From Isoetes taiwanensis (lineage: Eukaryota; Streptophyta; Lycopodiopsida; Isoetales; Isoetaceae), in NCBI GenBank assembly GCA_021234155.1, contig JAJEKV010000010.1:11084511-11148510 (forward strand): a DNA stretch of 64,000 bases, written 5' to 3'. The notes under the pieces were generated by a model that saw only the letters and a list, made by a program, of their open reading frames with translations, was not told where the DNA came from and ran no database searches. Positions 27,594-38,055 of the stretch are shown one piece after another. A program made the position numbers and the translations under genes. Positions within the stretch are counted from its first letter, which is position 1; each line of letters starts with the position of its first letter.

Positions 27594-29095
27594 TCCTATT
27601 CTATCCTATTGTTTAAATTCGGTTTTTCCGGGGTCCCGAAAACTTTTTAGATTTTTCCCTCAATTTAATTTTCTAAGGTTTTGGGATATTTTGGCTGCCG
27701 GAAATCTTTCCGATTTGTCACATTTTTTTTTTTGCTATGATTCAGATTTTTATTCTAAATCTCGGTCATATCGGCATGCATCTATCTATCTATCGACCCA
27801 TCTATCTAAAACCATTTTTCTTCAGATCTTTAGATTCTGAAATCTGATAGTGGGTTCTTCGTTATCTTGCAGGTTGCAAGCTTGCAAGCCGAATTGGCCA
27901 TCGTTGAAGCTCAACTCGAACGCAGATTGGCAGTTGCAACACTGAACCAGCAACACTGCAGCGGCATGGCCAATAATGCAAGCTTCTACGACAATTCCAT
28001 GCCAAGCCGTGATTTGCCTCCTTTTTCGTACAAAGGCGCTTAATCGAGATCTTGCGCCATGGGTCGGATTCGAAGAGGAATACCATTCATAAGGTATGAT
28101 TCTTTCTCTTTTTTGGTTGATTGATCTTTGTTTTTGTTGATACAAGATCCGTAGGGAGGTTTTTCATGGATTCATACAGTCGAGATGGATATCCGACTCA
28201 TAAGATGGTTTCAAGAGCTAAATTTTGCAACAAATATGGGTCTACGGCTTGGTTTCAAACCTGCGTGGCTCGGATATGCTATCATCGACAATTCAGATTT
28301 AAAGGCCCTGGTATGTCCAAATGCTCCTTTCTTTGTGCTAATTTTTGTTCCAACAATCATGCATTTGTAGAAGTTTCTTTGAAGGATCCCCATCCTTCGG
28401 ACCTTTGCCTCCATTTTCAGATAAGATGGCACTCCTTTGATAATATGTCCTTAACTCGAGGATTAGGTAAAGAACTAAGAGTTGAGTTTGTTGTAGCAAA
28501 GATTAGGATTTGCAATCTCACCGCAGTCGCATGCATATTTTTATGCATGATTCTAACAGAGTAGCTGCTACTCCTCACAATGGCAGAGGTACATGTTCTT
28601 CTTTGTAAGTAAATCCGTGGTACATTCTTCTTTGATACATTAGTTTGTGGACGATCATTCTTTGATACATTCTTCTTTGATACATTCCGATGATCTTCCT
28701 CATTACAAATCTTTGTTCTTCCTTTATAGGTACCAAGCTTTTGTCGATGCAAAACCTTTATCCGATTCTTCTTTGTCGGCATTTGGAACTTGCACTCTTG
28801 ACATATTCGTGATGATCATGCTCATTACGTTTGTCCTTCCTTTATAGGTACCGAAGCTTTCGTCCCATGCAAAACCTTCATCCGATTCTTCTTGTTTTGA
28901 TGGTTCAGGTCAAAGTAGATTAGCATGGACCTCATTATGTTTATAAGTCTTTGCCCTCTCCTGTAATCTTTCTCTTTGTGGCTCAATAACCCAAGACCGG
29001 GGCTTTTTATTGTGCTACATCATGACGTGCATGTTATTTTCACACGATTTTCACTCCCAATTGCTCGACCAAGAAGGCCTTCTCAGACCTGCTCA
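27594..29095 (+). mobile_element. B5: 3'-truncated Helitron fragment
   Basis: Same boundaries as B2. The first half is close to B1 and B2; the second half (28030-29095) has many small differences, again mostly at CG and CTG/CAG. Confidence 0.9.
27873..28043 (+). pseudogene. LOB-domain-like exon, copy in B5
   Basis: Close to the B1 and B2 copies through the coil. The last residues differ (ending SYKGA) because of an indel near TTTTTCTGTGC. Confidence 0.48.
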
Positions 29096-32000
29096 AAGGA
29101 TGTAGATAAAATGTATTATATTTATCATCTTCACCATATTATAAAGGCTCAGGTTGAGAGAGCTAATGGCCTACATTTACTTTGGAAAGCAGGAGATTTG
29201 AAGAACTTGGTTGTCATGGACAACAAGAACTTGTTGAATAGTATCCCCTATTTTGTGCCATACCATGGGCACATAAGGCTCACTACAAGCCTAGCACTTA
29301 TAAAATAAGTAGAATGTTGATGAGTGGCAAGTTCATTCTCTTTGGTGAATGGATCATCCCTAGCGATACTGCGCATATTAATGAGCGTATATAGGGCCAG
29401 GGCAACTTCAAAGATCTTGATCAATCTTTGCCATTGCATGCCCTCTAATATGAGGACTATTCTCTTTGGATTGCCAGCTAGTTTATACACCTCTAGAACG
29501 TGTTGTTCGGGCCCGTAGAAGGTATTGGGATGGTATGCCCACCATGATGAATGATGAATTTCCAAATTCACGACGATTCTTACAGTCCAGATGTTACAAG
29601 TATTGGAGCCTTGTGTGGATTACATCACAACAAGATGCACATGCCAAGGTGCACGTTGACACTCCTGCACCTCCCATGGAATTGCCAGGCTCCTTCATAA
29701 GCTATGAGATTATGCCTCCCATCTAGATTCCAGAGTCTATCCTGAAAAACCTAAAGAGGTTTTTTCTATCCATGTTGTATCGAGCATCATTCAAATTAGC
29801 ATAAAAGCACAAAGGATAGCAGCCTCACTTTGAATCTTGAGAGGGCAGCTTAGGGGCTTCTTTCATGTCATTGATGTAGCCATATCTAGTGTTCGTTGGG
29901 AACGGATGGAAGTGCCGTTATCCGAGCTCTATATTCTAAGGTTCTCACATGAGCCTTACGAGAACTCTTCTTAAGAAACCATGACTTCATAGAGGATCTC
30001 ATTAAGGGCCTCCTATGGATTAGATATATGTTGTTCTTTAGAAAAGTTACTTGCTAAATAGTATATGTGTATATTTCTTGCTTTAGCATATGTACATATT
30101 TCTGCATTATCTATATGCATTCTCCTTGAGATAGAAATTATAGCATCACTATTTATTTTATCACATGTTATTACTAATCCATTCATTAGCCCTTGTTGGC
30201 CTTTTGAAATGTACGAGATCTGTAGTTGACCATTTACATTGTCAAGGTGTTATGAGAACACATTTTAAATCTCTGTATGAGGCCATTCAAAGCCCCGTAG
30301 ACTGGTCCTTTAAGCCTCCTGGTGTGATATTAGTGTACAAAGCCCTAAAAACAATTAGCTTCATTATTTTGAGGGCTTAGTTGGTTATTGCATGAAGGAT
30401 GTAGATAAAATGTATTATATTTATCATCTTCACCATATTATAAAGGCTCAGGTTGAGAGAGCTAATGGCCTACATTTACTTTGGAAAGCAGGAGATGTGA
30501 AGAACTTGGTTGTCATGGACAACAAGAACTTGTTGAATAGTATCCCCTATTTTGTGCCATACCATGGGCATATAAGGCTCACTACAAGCCTAGCACTTAT
30601 AAAATAAGTAGAATGTTGATGAGTGGCAAGTTCATTCTCTTTGGTGAATGGATCATCCCTAGCGATATTGCGCATATTAATGAGCGTATATAGGGCCAGG
30701 GCAACTGCTAGTTTATACACCTCTAGAACGTGTTGGTCGGGCCCGTAGAAGGTATTGGGATGGTAATGCCCACCATGATGAATGATGAGTTTCCAAATTC
30801 ACGACGATTCTTACAGTCCAGATGTTACAAGTATTGGAGCCTTGTGTGGGTTACATCACAACAAGATGCACATGCCAAGGTGCACGTTGACACTGCTGCA
30901 CCTCCCATGGAATTGCCAGGCTCCTTCATAAGCTATAAGATTATGCCTCCCATCTAGATTCCAGAGTCTATCCTGAAAAACCTAAAGAGGTTTCTTCTAT
31001 ACATGTTGTATCGAGCATCATTCAAATTGGCATAAAAGCACAAAGGATAGCAGCCTCACTTTGAATCTTGAGAGGGCAGCTTAGGGGCTTCTTTCATGTC
31101 ATTGATGTAGCCATATCTAGTGTTCGTTGGGAACGGATGGAAGTGCCGTTATCCGAGCTCTATATTCTGCGTTCTCACATGAGCCTTACGAGAACTCTTC
31201 TTAAGAAACCATGACTTCATAGAGGGTCTCATTAAGGGCCTCCTATGGATTAGATATATGTTGTTCTTTAGAAAAGTTACTTGCTAAATAGTATATGTGT
31301 ATATTTCTTGCTTTCGCATATGTACATATTTCTGCATTATCTATATGCATTCTCCTTGAGATAGAAATTATAGCATCACTATTTATTTTATCACATGTTA
31401 TTACTAATCCATTCATTAGCCCTTGTTGGCCTTTTGAAATGTACGAGATCTGTAGTTGACCATTTACATTGTCAAGGTGTTATGAGAACACATTTTAAAT
31501 CTCTGTATGAGGCCATTCAAAGCCCCGTGGACTGGTTCTCTAAGCCTCTTGGTGTGATATTAGTGTACAAAGCCCTAAAAACAATTAGCTTCATTATTTT
31601 GATGGGTTAATTGGTTATTGCATGAAGGATGTAGATAAAATGTATTATATTTATCATCTTCACCATATTATAAAGGCTCAGGTTGAAAGAGCTAATGGCC
31701 TACATTTACTTTGGAAAGCAGGAGATGTGAAGAACTTGGTTGTCATGGACAACAAGAACTTGTTGAATAGTATCTATCCCCTATTTTGTGCCATACCATG
31801 GGCACATAAGGCTCACTACAAGCCTAGCACTTATAAAATAAGTAGAATGTTGATGAGTGGCAAGTTCATTCTCTTTGGTGAATGGATCATCCCTAGCGAT
31901 ACTGCGCATATTAATGAGCGTATATAGGGCCAGGGCAACTTCAAAGTTCTTGATCAATCTTTGCCATTGCATGCCCTCTAATATGAGGACTATTCTCTTT

Positions 32001-32646
32001 GGATTGCCAGCTAGTTTATACACCTCTAGAACGTGTTGTTCGGGCCCGTAGAAGGTATTGGGATGGTATGCCCACCATGATGAATGATGAATTTCCAAAT
32101 TCACGACGATTCTTACAGTCCAGATGTTACAAGTATTGGAGCCTTGTGTGGATTACATCACAACAAGATGCACATGCCAAGGTGCACGTTGACACTCCTG
32201 CACCTCCCATGGAATTGCCAGGCTCCTTCATAAGCTATAAGATTATGCCTCCCATCTAGATTCCAGAGTCTATCCTGAAAAACCTAAAGAGGTTTCTTCT
32301 ATACATGTTGTATCGAGCATCATTCAAATTGGCATAAAAGCACAAAGGATAGCAGCCTCACTTTGAATCTTGAGAGGGCAGCTTAGGGGCTTCTTTCATG
32401 TCATTGATGTAGCCATATCTAGTGTTCGTTGGGAACGGATGGAAGTGTTGTTATCCGAGCTCTATATTCTGCGTTCTCACATGAGCCTTACGAGAACTCT
32501 TCTTAAGAAACCATGACTTCATAGAGGGTCTCATTAAGGGCCTCCTGTGGATTAGATATATGTTGTTCTTTAGAAAAGTTACTTGCTAAATAGTATATGT
32601 GTATATTTCTTGCTTTAGCATATATATAGAAATTATAGCATCACTA
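29096..32646 (+). repeat. A-unit block 9 (copies at 30165 and 31395)
   Basis: Unit remainder after B5, a unit at 30165 with a ~70-bp deletion at about 30706 (GGGCAACT joined directly to GCTAGTTTATAC), and a unit at 31395 that runs to the 5' end of the full-length Helitron. Its last base, A 32646, is the Helitron target A. Confidence 0.92.
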
Positions 32647-32925
32647 TCCTATTCTATCCTATTGTTTAAATTCGGTTTTTCCGGGGTCCCGAAAACTTTT
32701 TAGAATTTTCCCTCAATTTAATTTTCTAAGGTTTTGGGATATTTTGGCTGCCGGAAATCTTTCCGATTTGCCGCGAATTTTTTTTTGCTATGATTCAGAT
32801 TTTTATTCTAAATCTCGGTCATATCGGCATGCATCTATCTATCTATCGACCCATCTATCTAAAACCATTTTTCTTCAGATCTTTAGATTCTGAAATCTGA
32901 TAGTGGGTTCTTCGTTATCTTGCAG

Positions 32926-33147
32926 GTTGCAAGCTTGCAAGCCGAATTGGCCATCGTTGAAGCTCAACTCGAAAGCAGATTGGCGCTTCGCGACCTGAAC
33001 CAAAGAACAACTGCAGCGGCATGGCCAATAATGCAAGCTTCTACGACAATTCCATGCCAAGCCGTGATTTGCCTCCTTTTTCTGTGCAAAGGCGCTAATC
33101 GAGATGCGGCCATGGGTCGGATTCAGAGCAGGAATACCATTCATAAG
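32926..33147 (+). pseudogene. Captured LOB-domain-like exon in the full Helitron
   Basis: A TTGCAG acceptor precedes GTTGCAAGC. The frame then reads VASLQAELAIVEAQLESRL, resembling the C-terminal leucine-rich coil of LOB-domain (LBD/AS2-like) plant transcription factors. Those genes have an intron just before this coil, after a LQQQ-type stretch. In this copy the frame stays open to a GTATGA donor at 33148. The upstream zinc-finger-like CX2CX6CX3C block of the LOB domain is absent, so the fragment could not bind DNA as an LBD. The identification rests on a short coil and the splice position, so another coiled-coil gene is possible. Confidence 0.5.
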
Positions 33148-34191
33148 GTATGATTCTTTCTCTTTTTTTGGTTGATTGATCTTTGTTTTTGTTGATACAA
33201 GATCCGTAGGAGGTTTTTTCATGGATTCATACAGGTCGAGATGGATATCCGACTCATAAGATGGTTTCAAGAGCTAAATTTTGCAACAAATATGGGTCTA
33301 CGGCTTGGTTTCAAACCTGTGCTCTGGATATGCTATCATCAGCAATTCAGGATTTAAAGGCCCGGTATGTCCAAATGCTCCTTTCTTTGTGCTAATTTTT
33401 TGTTCCAACAATCAAGCATTTGTAGAAGTTTCTTTGAAGGATCCCCATCCTTCAGACCTTGCCTCCATTTTCAGATAAGATGGCACTCCTTTGATAATAT
33501 GTCCTTAACTGAGGATTAGGTAAAGAACTAAGAGTTGACTTTGTTGTAGCGCAGCATTAGGATTTGCAATACGATTCTGGTAGGGGTCTCACACAGTGCG
33601 CATGCATATTTTTTATGCATGATTCTAACAGGAGTAGCTGCTACTCCTCACAATGGCAGAGGTACATGTTCTTCTTTGTAAGTTTGTTCGTGGTACATTC
33701 TTCTTTGATACATTCGTGACGATCATTCTTTGATACATTCTTCTTTGATACATTCTGATGATCTTCCTCATTACAAATCTTTGTTCTTCCTTTATAGGTA
33801 CCAAGCTTTTGTCCAGTGCAAAACCTTTATCCGATTCTTACTGTCAGCATTTGGAACTTGCACTCTTGACATATTCGTGATGATCATGCTCATTACGTTT
33901 GTCCTTCCTTTATAGGTACCAGGCTTTCGTCCCATGCAAAACCTTCATCCGATTCTTACTGTTTTGATGGTTCAGGTCAAAGTAGATTAGCATGGACCTC
34001 ATTATGTTTATAAGTCTTTGCCCTCTCCTGTAATCTTTCTACTGTGGCTCAATAACCCAAGACCAGGGCTTTTATTGTGCTACATCATGACGTGCATGTT
34101 ATTTTCGCTGCCGATTATAGATTAGGGTATATTGTGAATTCTTTATGGAATTATTGTGATGTTATTTGTTCTTACTACATTTTAGTTTCAG

Positions 34192-34253
34192 GCATGCATA
34201 CGATGTTGGAGATGGCGGCGATTTGCTTTCTTTCAGACCTTATGCAAAGAGTG
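34192..34253 (+). pseudogene. Captured exon candidate a in the Helitron
   Basis: Bounded by TTTCAG and GGTACAT, 62 bp, with an open frame reading AYDVGDGGDLLSFRPYAKS. Spliced to 34632-34678 the frame is kept. I do not recognise the parent gene. It is listed because splice sites, frame and protein-like composition agree. Confidence 0.3.
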
Positions 34254-34631
34254 GTACATACCTTTTATTACTATGCAATTCTGCTTTAGATTTGAGGTAA
34301 AAATGGATTGAAGAAATTATTCCTTCTCTTTATTACATCCTTTTGTGCTATTCTAGATACGAGCTTATATTTTACCAATGGATATCATCTTGCAGATTTG
34401 GTACTAAATAAACCAATTTGGTATTGACTGGCATATTGCCAATTTGTTACTACAGAAAAACGTGCATGGATTCATTCCTTACATGTAGTCTTACCATTCT
34501 TTCTATTCACTGTGTTTTTATAGTAAGAGTGGTAGAGGAAATTGTTAAGAATGTCTAGCAGGCGTGGCACTATGTAGGAACTCTGTATAGTTGGTGACTA
34601 TTGCTAATTCTTATAACTGGATATATTTCAG

Positions 34632-34678
34632 GCATAGTTCTTACTCTTGGCACCAACATTACAAGCTCAAATCTTAAG
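34632..34678 (+). pseudogene. Captured exon candidate b in the Helitron
   Basis: Bounded by TTTCAG and GTACAACA, 47 bp, continuing the frame of candidate a as IVLTLGTNITSSNLK. The downstream continuation is unclear, and the next plausible acceptor (before 34958) leads to early stops. Confidence 0.3.
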
Positions 34679-35270
34679 GTACAACATATACGTTTTGCAA
34701 TTAAAGGTCTCTTCACTGCAAAGTAGTGTATTTGATGGTCTATTTAGGCCCATGAATGTGATGCATAATGGAACTGTATGCCTTAAATTAAGACTTTTTT
34801 AATAGTAAGAGAGGTGGGAAGCGGACTGCATATGGTACACATTTGCATTTTGAAAAAAGTGAATTTCTTTGCTGAGTTTTGTGAGGGGTTTGGGTTGTTT
34901 TTACATTTCTGGAAGTTTCTTAAGTGGTTTATAAGTCTATTCTTTTTTACATGTAGCTGAGTTCTTGCATGAGAAGAAGTGCTTGCAATTAGTGATGAGG
35001 GAAGCGATGAGAGCATAGAACCAAGTGAGGTCATATCTTTCTCTGATTTCTGTGTTTTGCTTATTTCTTAGAACAATGGGTCTCTTCTGACAGTTTTCCT
35101 TCATACTTGAGCTTTGCGAACCTTTTAGCTTTAAGAAAACATCATTTATAGATGGACTAGGTTCTTTCCAATTGTCGCGCTTTGAGAGAATATCTGTTAT
35201 GGGTGGATTGAGTTGTTTTCAAATTGCCACAAAAATGTTGCGACTTCGTTCACAAGTTTAATCACTCTTT

Positions 35271-35582
35271 TTGTTACTATGTTTCCAAGCTGGGACGTCA
35301 TCAATTTGTTGCAAATTTCTACCTGTTTTGATTTCCTCTAGATATGGCTGCTGCTTCCTCCTCGATCATAAATTCCACTTGGATGTGGATCCTTCTACAA
35401 ATAGTTTTTCAAAAGCATTAGAGGAATATATATCATATTCAGTTGATGCTCTCTTTTTATTTGCCATTGCCGTAGATCATGGCAATCAAGTTACAGATGC
35501 TATAGTCTGTTGTTCGTGCTTCTCTAGAAGCAAGAAGTTAAAATTTCCAGTAACAGAGTTTGCCTGTTTCTTTTCAGGATAA
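35271..35582 (+). other. Unrecognised 103-codon frame in the Helitron interior
   Basis: The second half of this frame (from about 35340) has a balanced composition and an acidic-hydrophobic pattern, followed by a TTTTCAG-like acceptor at 35578. It may be another captured exon or chance. No family recognised. Confidence 0.15.
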
Positions 35583-38027
35583 AGAGTATTTCGGCTCAAG
35601 TAATATCAGCATTTATGCCAGGTGATATCTATTGTTTTGTCCTAGGTGTGAATTGGATAAGAGCATGATCTTACAAGAGCTGAAGCTTTTGATATTTTGT
35701 ATGTAAATTGATGAGCATTATCTTGGATTTTATACTGCCCATTTTTTAAAGGTGAAAAAATAAAAAATACATAATGCTTGATGCATCCAGCTACCTATGT
35801 GAGGCTATTGATTTGAAGTTATAGGCTCTGATCCCTTTTTCTCAATAATTATGATTATCACCACCAGATTCTTAAAAGAATTCCCTGAGCAGGCACCATG
35901 CTATTTTGTTTAAAGAACTTGGAGTTGTTCATCCTTCCATCATTTCAAGCACATCTGATAAAGATATGATTATCCAAGTTGTTGTTCCACAACCATTTGG
36001 TGACGCGTTCAGTGTAGGCATTGCTAAACGATCCTTCAAATCTAAAATGACCACACACGAAAATGCAGATGTGCACATGTGCACTTTTATGTGCTAAATC
36101 TAGTTGTATCCAGTAGAGGTTGCTTGCGAAGACATGTCTTCTCTGATCCACCATTCAAATATATTCCCTTTTTGGGTTCCTTTTCGTATGTCTTTAGACT
36201 TCATATCCCATTGGATTGTTTTTAACTTGAGATATAACTCCTAAATACTACACGAACGTGATCCATGAGCAAGGGCCCTTCTAGACGTGAATAAGCAGAG
36301 ATGAACAATGCTATAGATTTGTCAAACATTAATACTAGGCACCTTATCTGGTAGAATTTATCCACTTGAATATGTAAAGATACAACACTATATCACTCAT
36401 AGCTTTGTTGTTGTTGCTTTTTTTCAGTTTGCAAGAATTAGTTTGACTTTTGTCTATCATCAAAATTGCAGACTAGACTAAACTTTGAGATGTCAAAGTA
36501 GAACGACTGATTCTTGCATGCTCTTCTATTATTTGCTCATTGTGGCCTGTTATGGCCAAGTCTTGATTCATATATGTTGAAAGTGATTCATATATATTTC
36601 ATGGCTGCTTCATATTGATCTGGATTATTTCCCAGGTGGAGAGGTTATGTTTGAGAAGATTTGGAGCTTTTGTTATGGTAAAAAAATCCCTGTTGATCCC
36701 TGTTGTGACGAAGTTCGTTGGAATGCAAACGATGCCCAAATCCGGACTGCATAACTTAGAAATGCTTTTTTTTGCAAAATAGAGGTCTATGTGGATAATG
36801 TTGCTTGCAGATCTATGTTTATTATTCATGATATATCAATTGACACCAATTAGATGCTACATTCTGATAGCTAATATTCCATAAGATTTGTTGGCATTAG
36901 AGGTGTATGTAGATGTTGCAAAGTAGAGGTCTATGTGCATAATATTGCTCCAGGTCCCTGCAATAGTAGTTAACTTGGTTTGACATGTCAATTTAGTGTT
37001 AGCAATCGCATTTAATCTAGGCAATAGATTAACAATTGACCATATATAAATCAATGCATCTTATTCACTAAGAAATTATACTAAATTTACAACTAACCAT
37101 AATCATTTTGGACCTCTGTATTATGTGTTTCAATTTGTTCTTTGGTTTCATTGGAATAGATAAATGAATACATACAATATGATGTACACAAAGGCTACAA
37201 TGACCAACTTTCAATGTATACAAATGTTGCAACGATCAACTTTAAATTGACAACTTCCAATTCACAAAATTACAATGATCACCTTTAAATCAACAACTTC
37301 TAATTTATAGTGCAAGACATTCTTTAATGGAAATGCCCCAACAATTCTATCAAACATCCCAAGGAACAAAGTTATAACACATCAAGACAAACAAATGCCA
37401 CAACAATCTATGAAGTTATAATATGTCAAGAAACAATCACGAGATGCCATCCACTTTGCAAAAACGTCCTCTCACATTAGACAATATACTTAAAGCATGG
37501 CAACAACACGTACTCTATATCACTTCATTTTGTCCTTGCTGTAAGCAGCTGCATATAATAGAATGTACTTATGTAAGCAGTTGCATATATCATAATGTTC
37601 CCTGGACATGCAACTTGCCAAATCGAAATACCCAATGCTCCTTTTCTTCACCCAATATCCTCAAAACAATGATCTTCGAAAAAACAGACACTTTTTTGTC
37701 CATACACCATTCTCCATATAACATTTCATAGTTAAGGCCATACATTGCGACATATCATTTGCTTATGGTTAATTTTCTCCATTCTACAGACCAAAATTCC
37801 TTATCTAATATAATTTTCTTTTTCCTAATTACACAGATGAACAACTAACACGTAAGACTATTCTAAGTCTCATCTCAAACTATTCTTACCCGACAATAAT
37901 AATCTACAGCAAATCAACACAAAATATGCCACTAACACCCCCTAAATACCATTTGACAAATACAAAAATTTCCACAATCTTTACGGTAGCGAACAATTGA
38001 ACAACCACTATTTCAAATAGTAGTAAA

Positions 38028-38055
38028 GCCCGGCAACGCCGGGCACCATAACTAG
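38028..38055 (+). other. Helitron 3' terminus: hairpin plus CTAG
   Basis: GCCCGGC (38028-38034), loop AAC, GCCGGGC (38038-38044), then seven bases and CTAG (38052-38055). A perfect 7-bp GC stem just upstream of CTAG matches the known Helitron transposition terminator. Confidence 0.93.

Larger units (their letters stand above)
32647..38055 (+). mobile_element. Full-length non-autonomous Helitron (5.4 kb)
   Basis: The insertion lies exactly between A 32646 and T 38056 of an A unit; the uninterrupted unit reads GCATCACTA|TTTATTTTATC. It begins with TC and ends with CTAG preceded by a GC hairpin, which are the structural marks of plant Helitrons: 5'-TC, 3'-hairpin, CTRR, A/T target, no target duplication. 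No frame resembling a Rep/helicase is present, so it depends on another copy. It carries several intron-exon-like pieces (32926-33147, ~33236-33361, 34192-34253, 34632-34678), as expected for a family known to capture gene fragments. From 36250 to 38020 it is AT-rich and without recognised genes. Confidence 0.9.
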
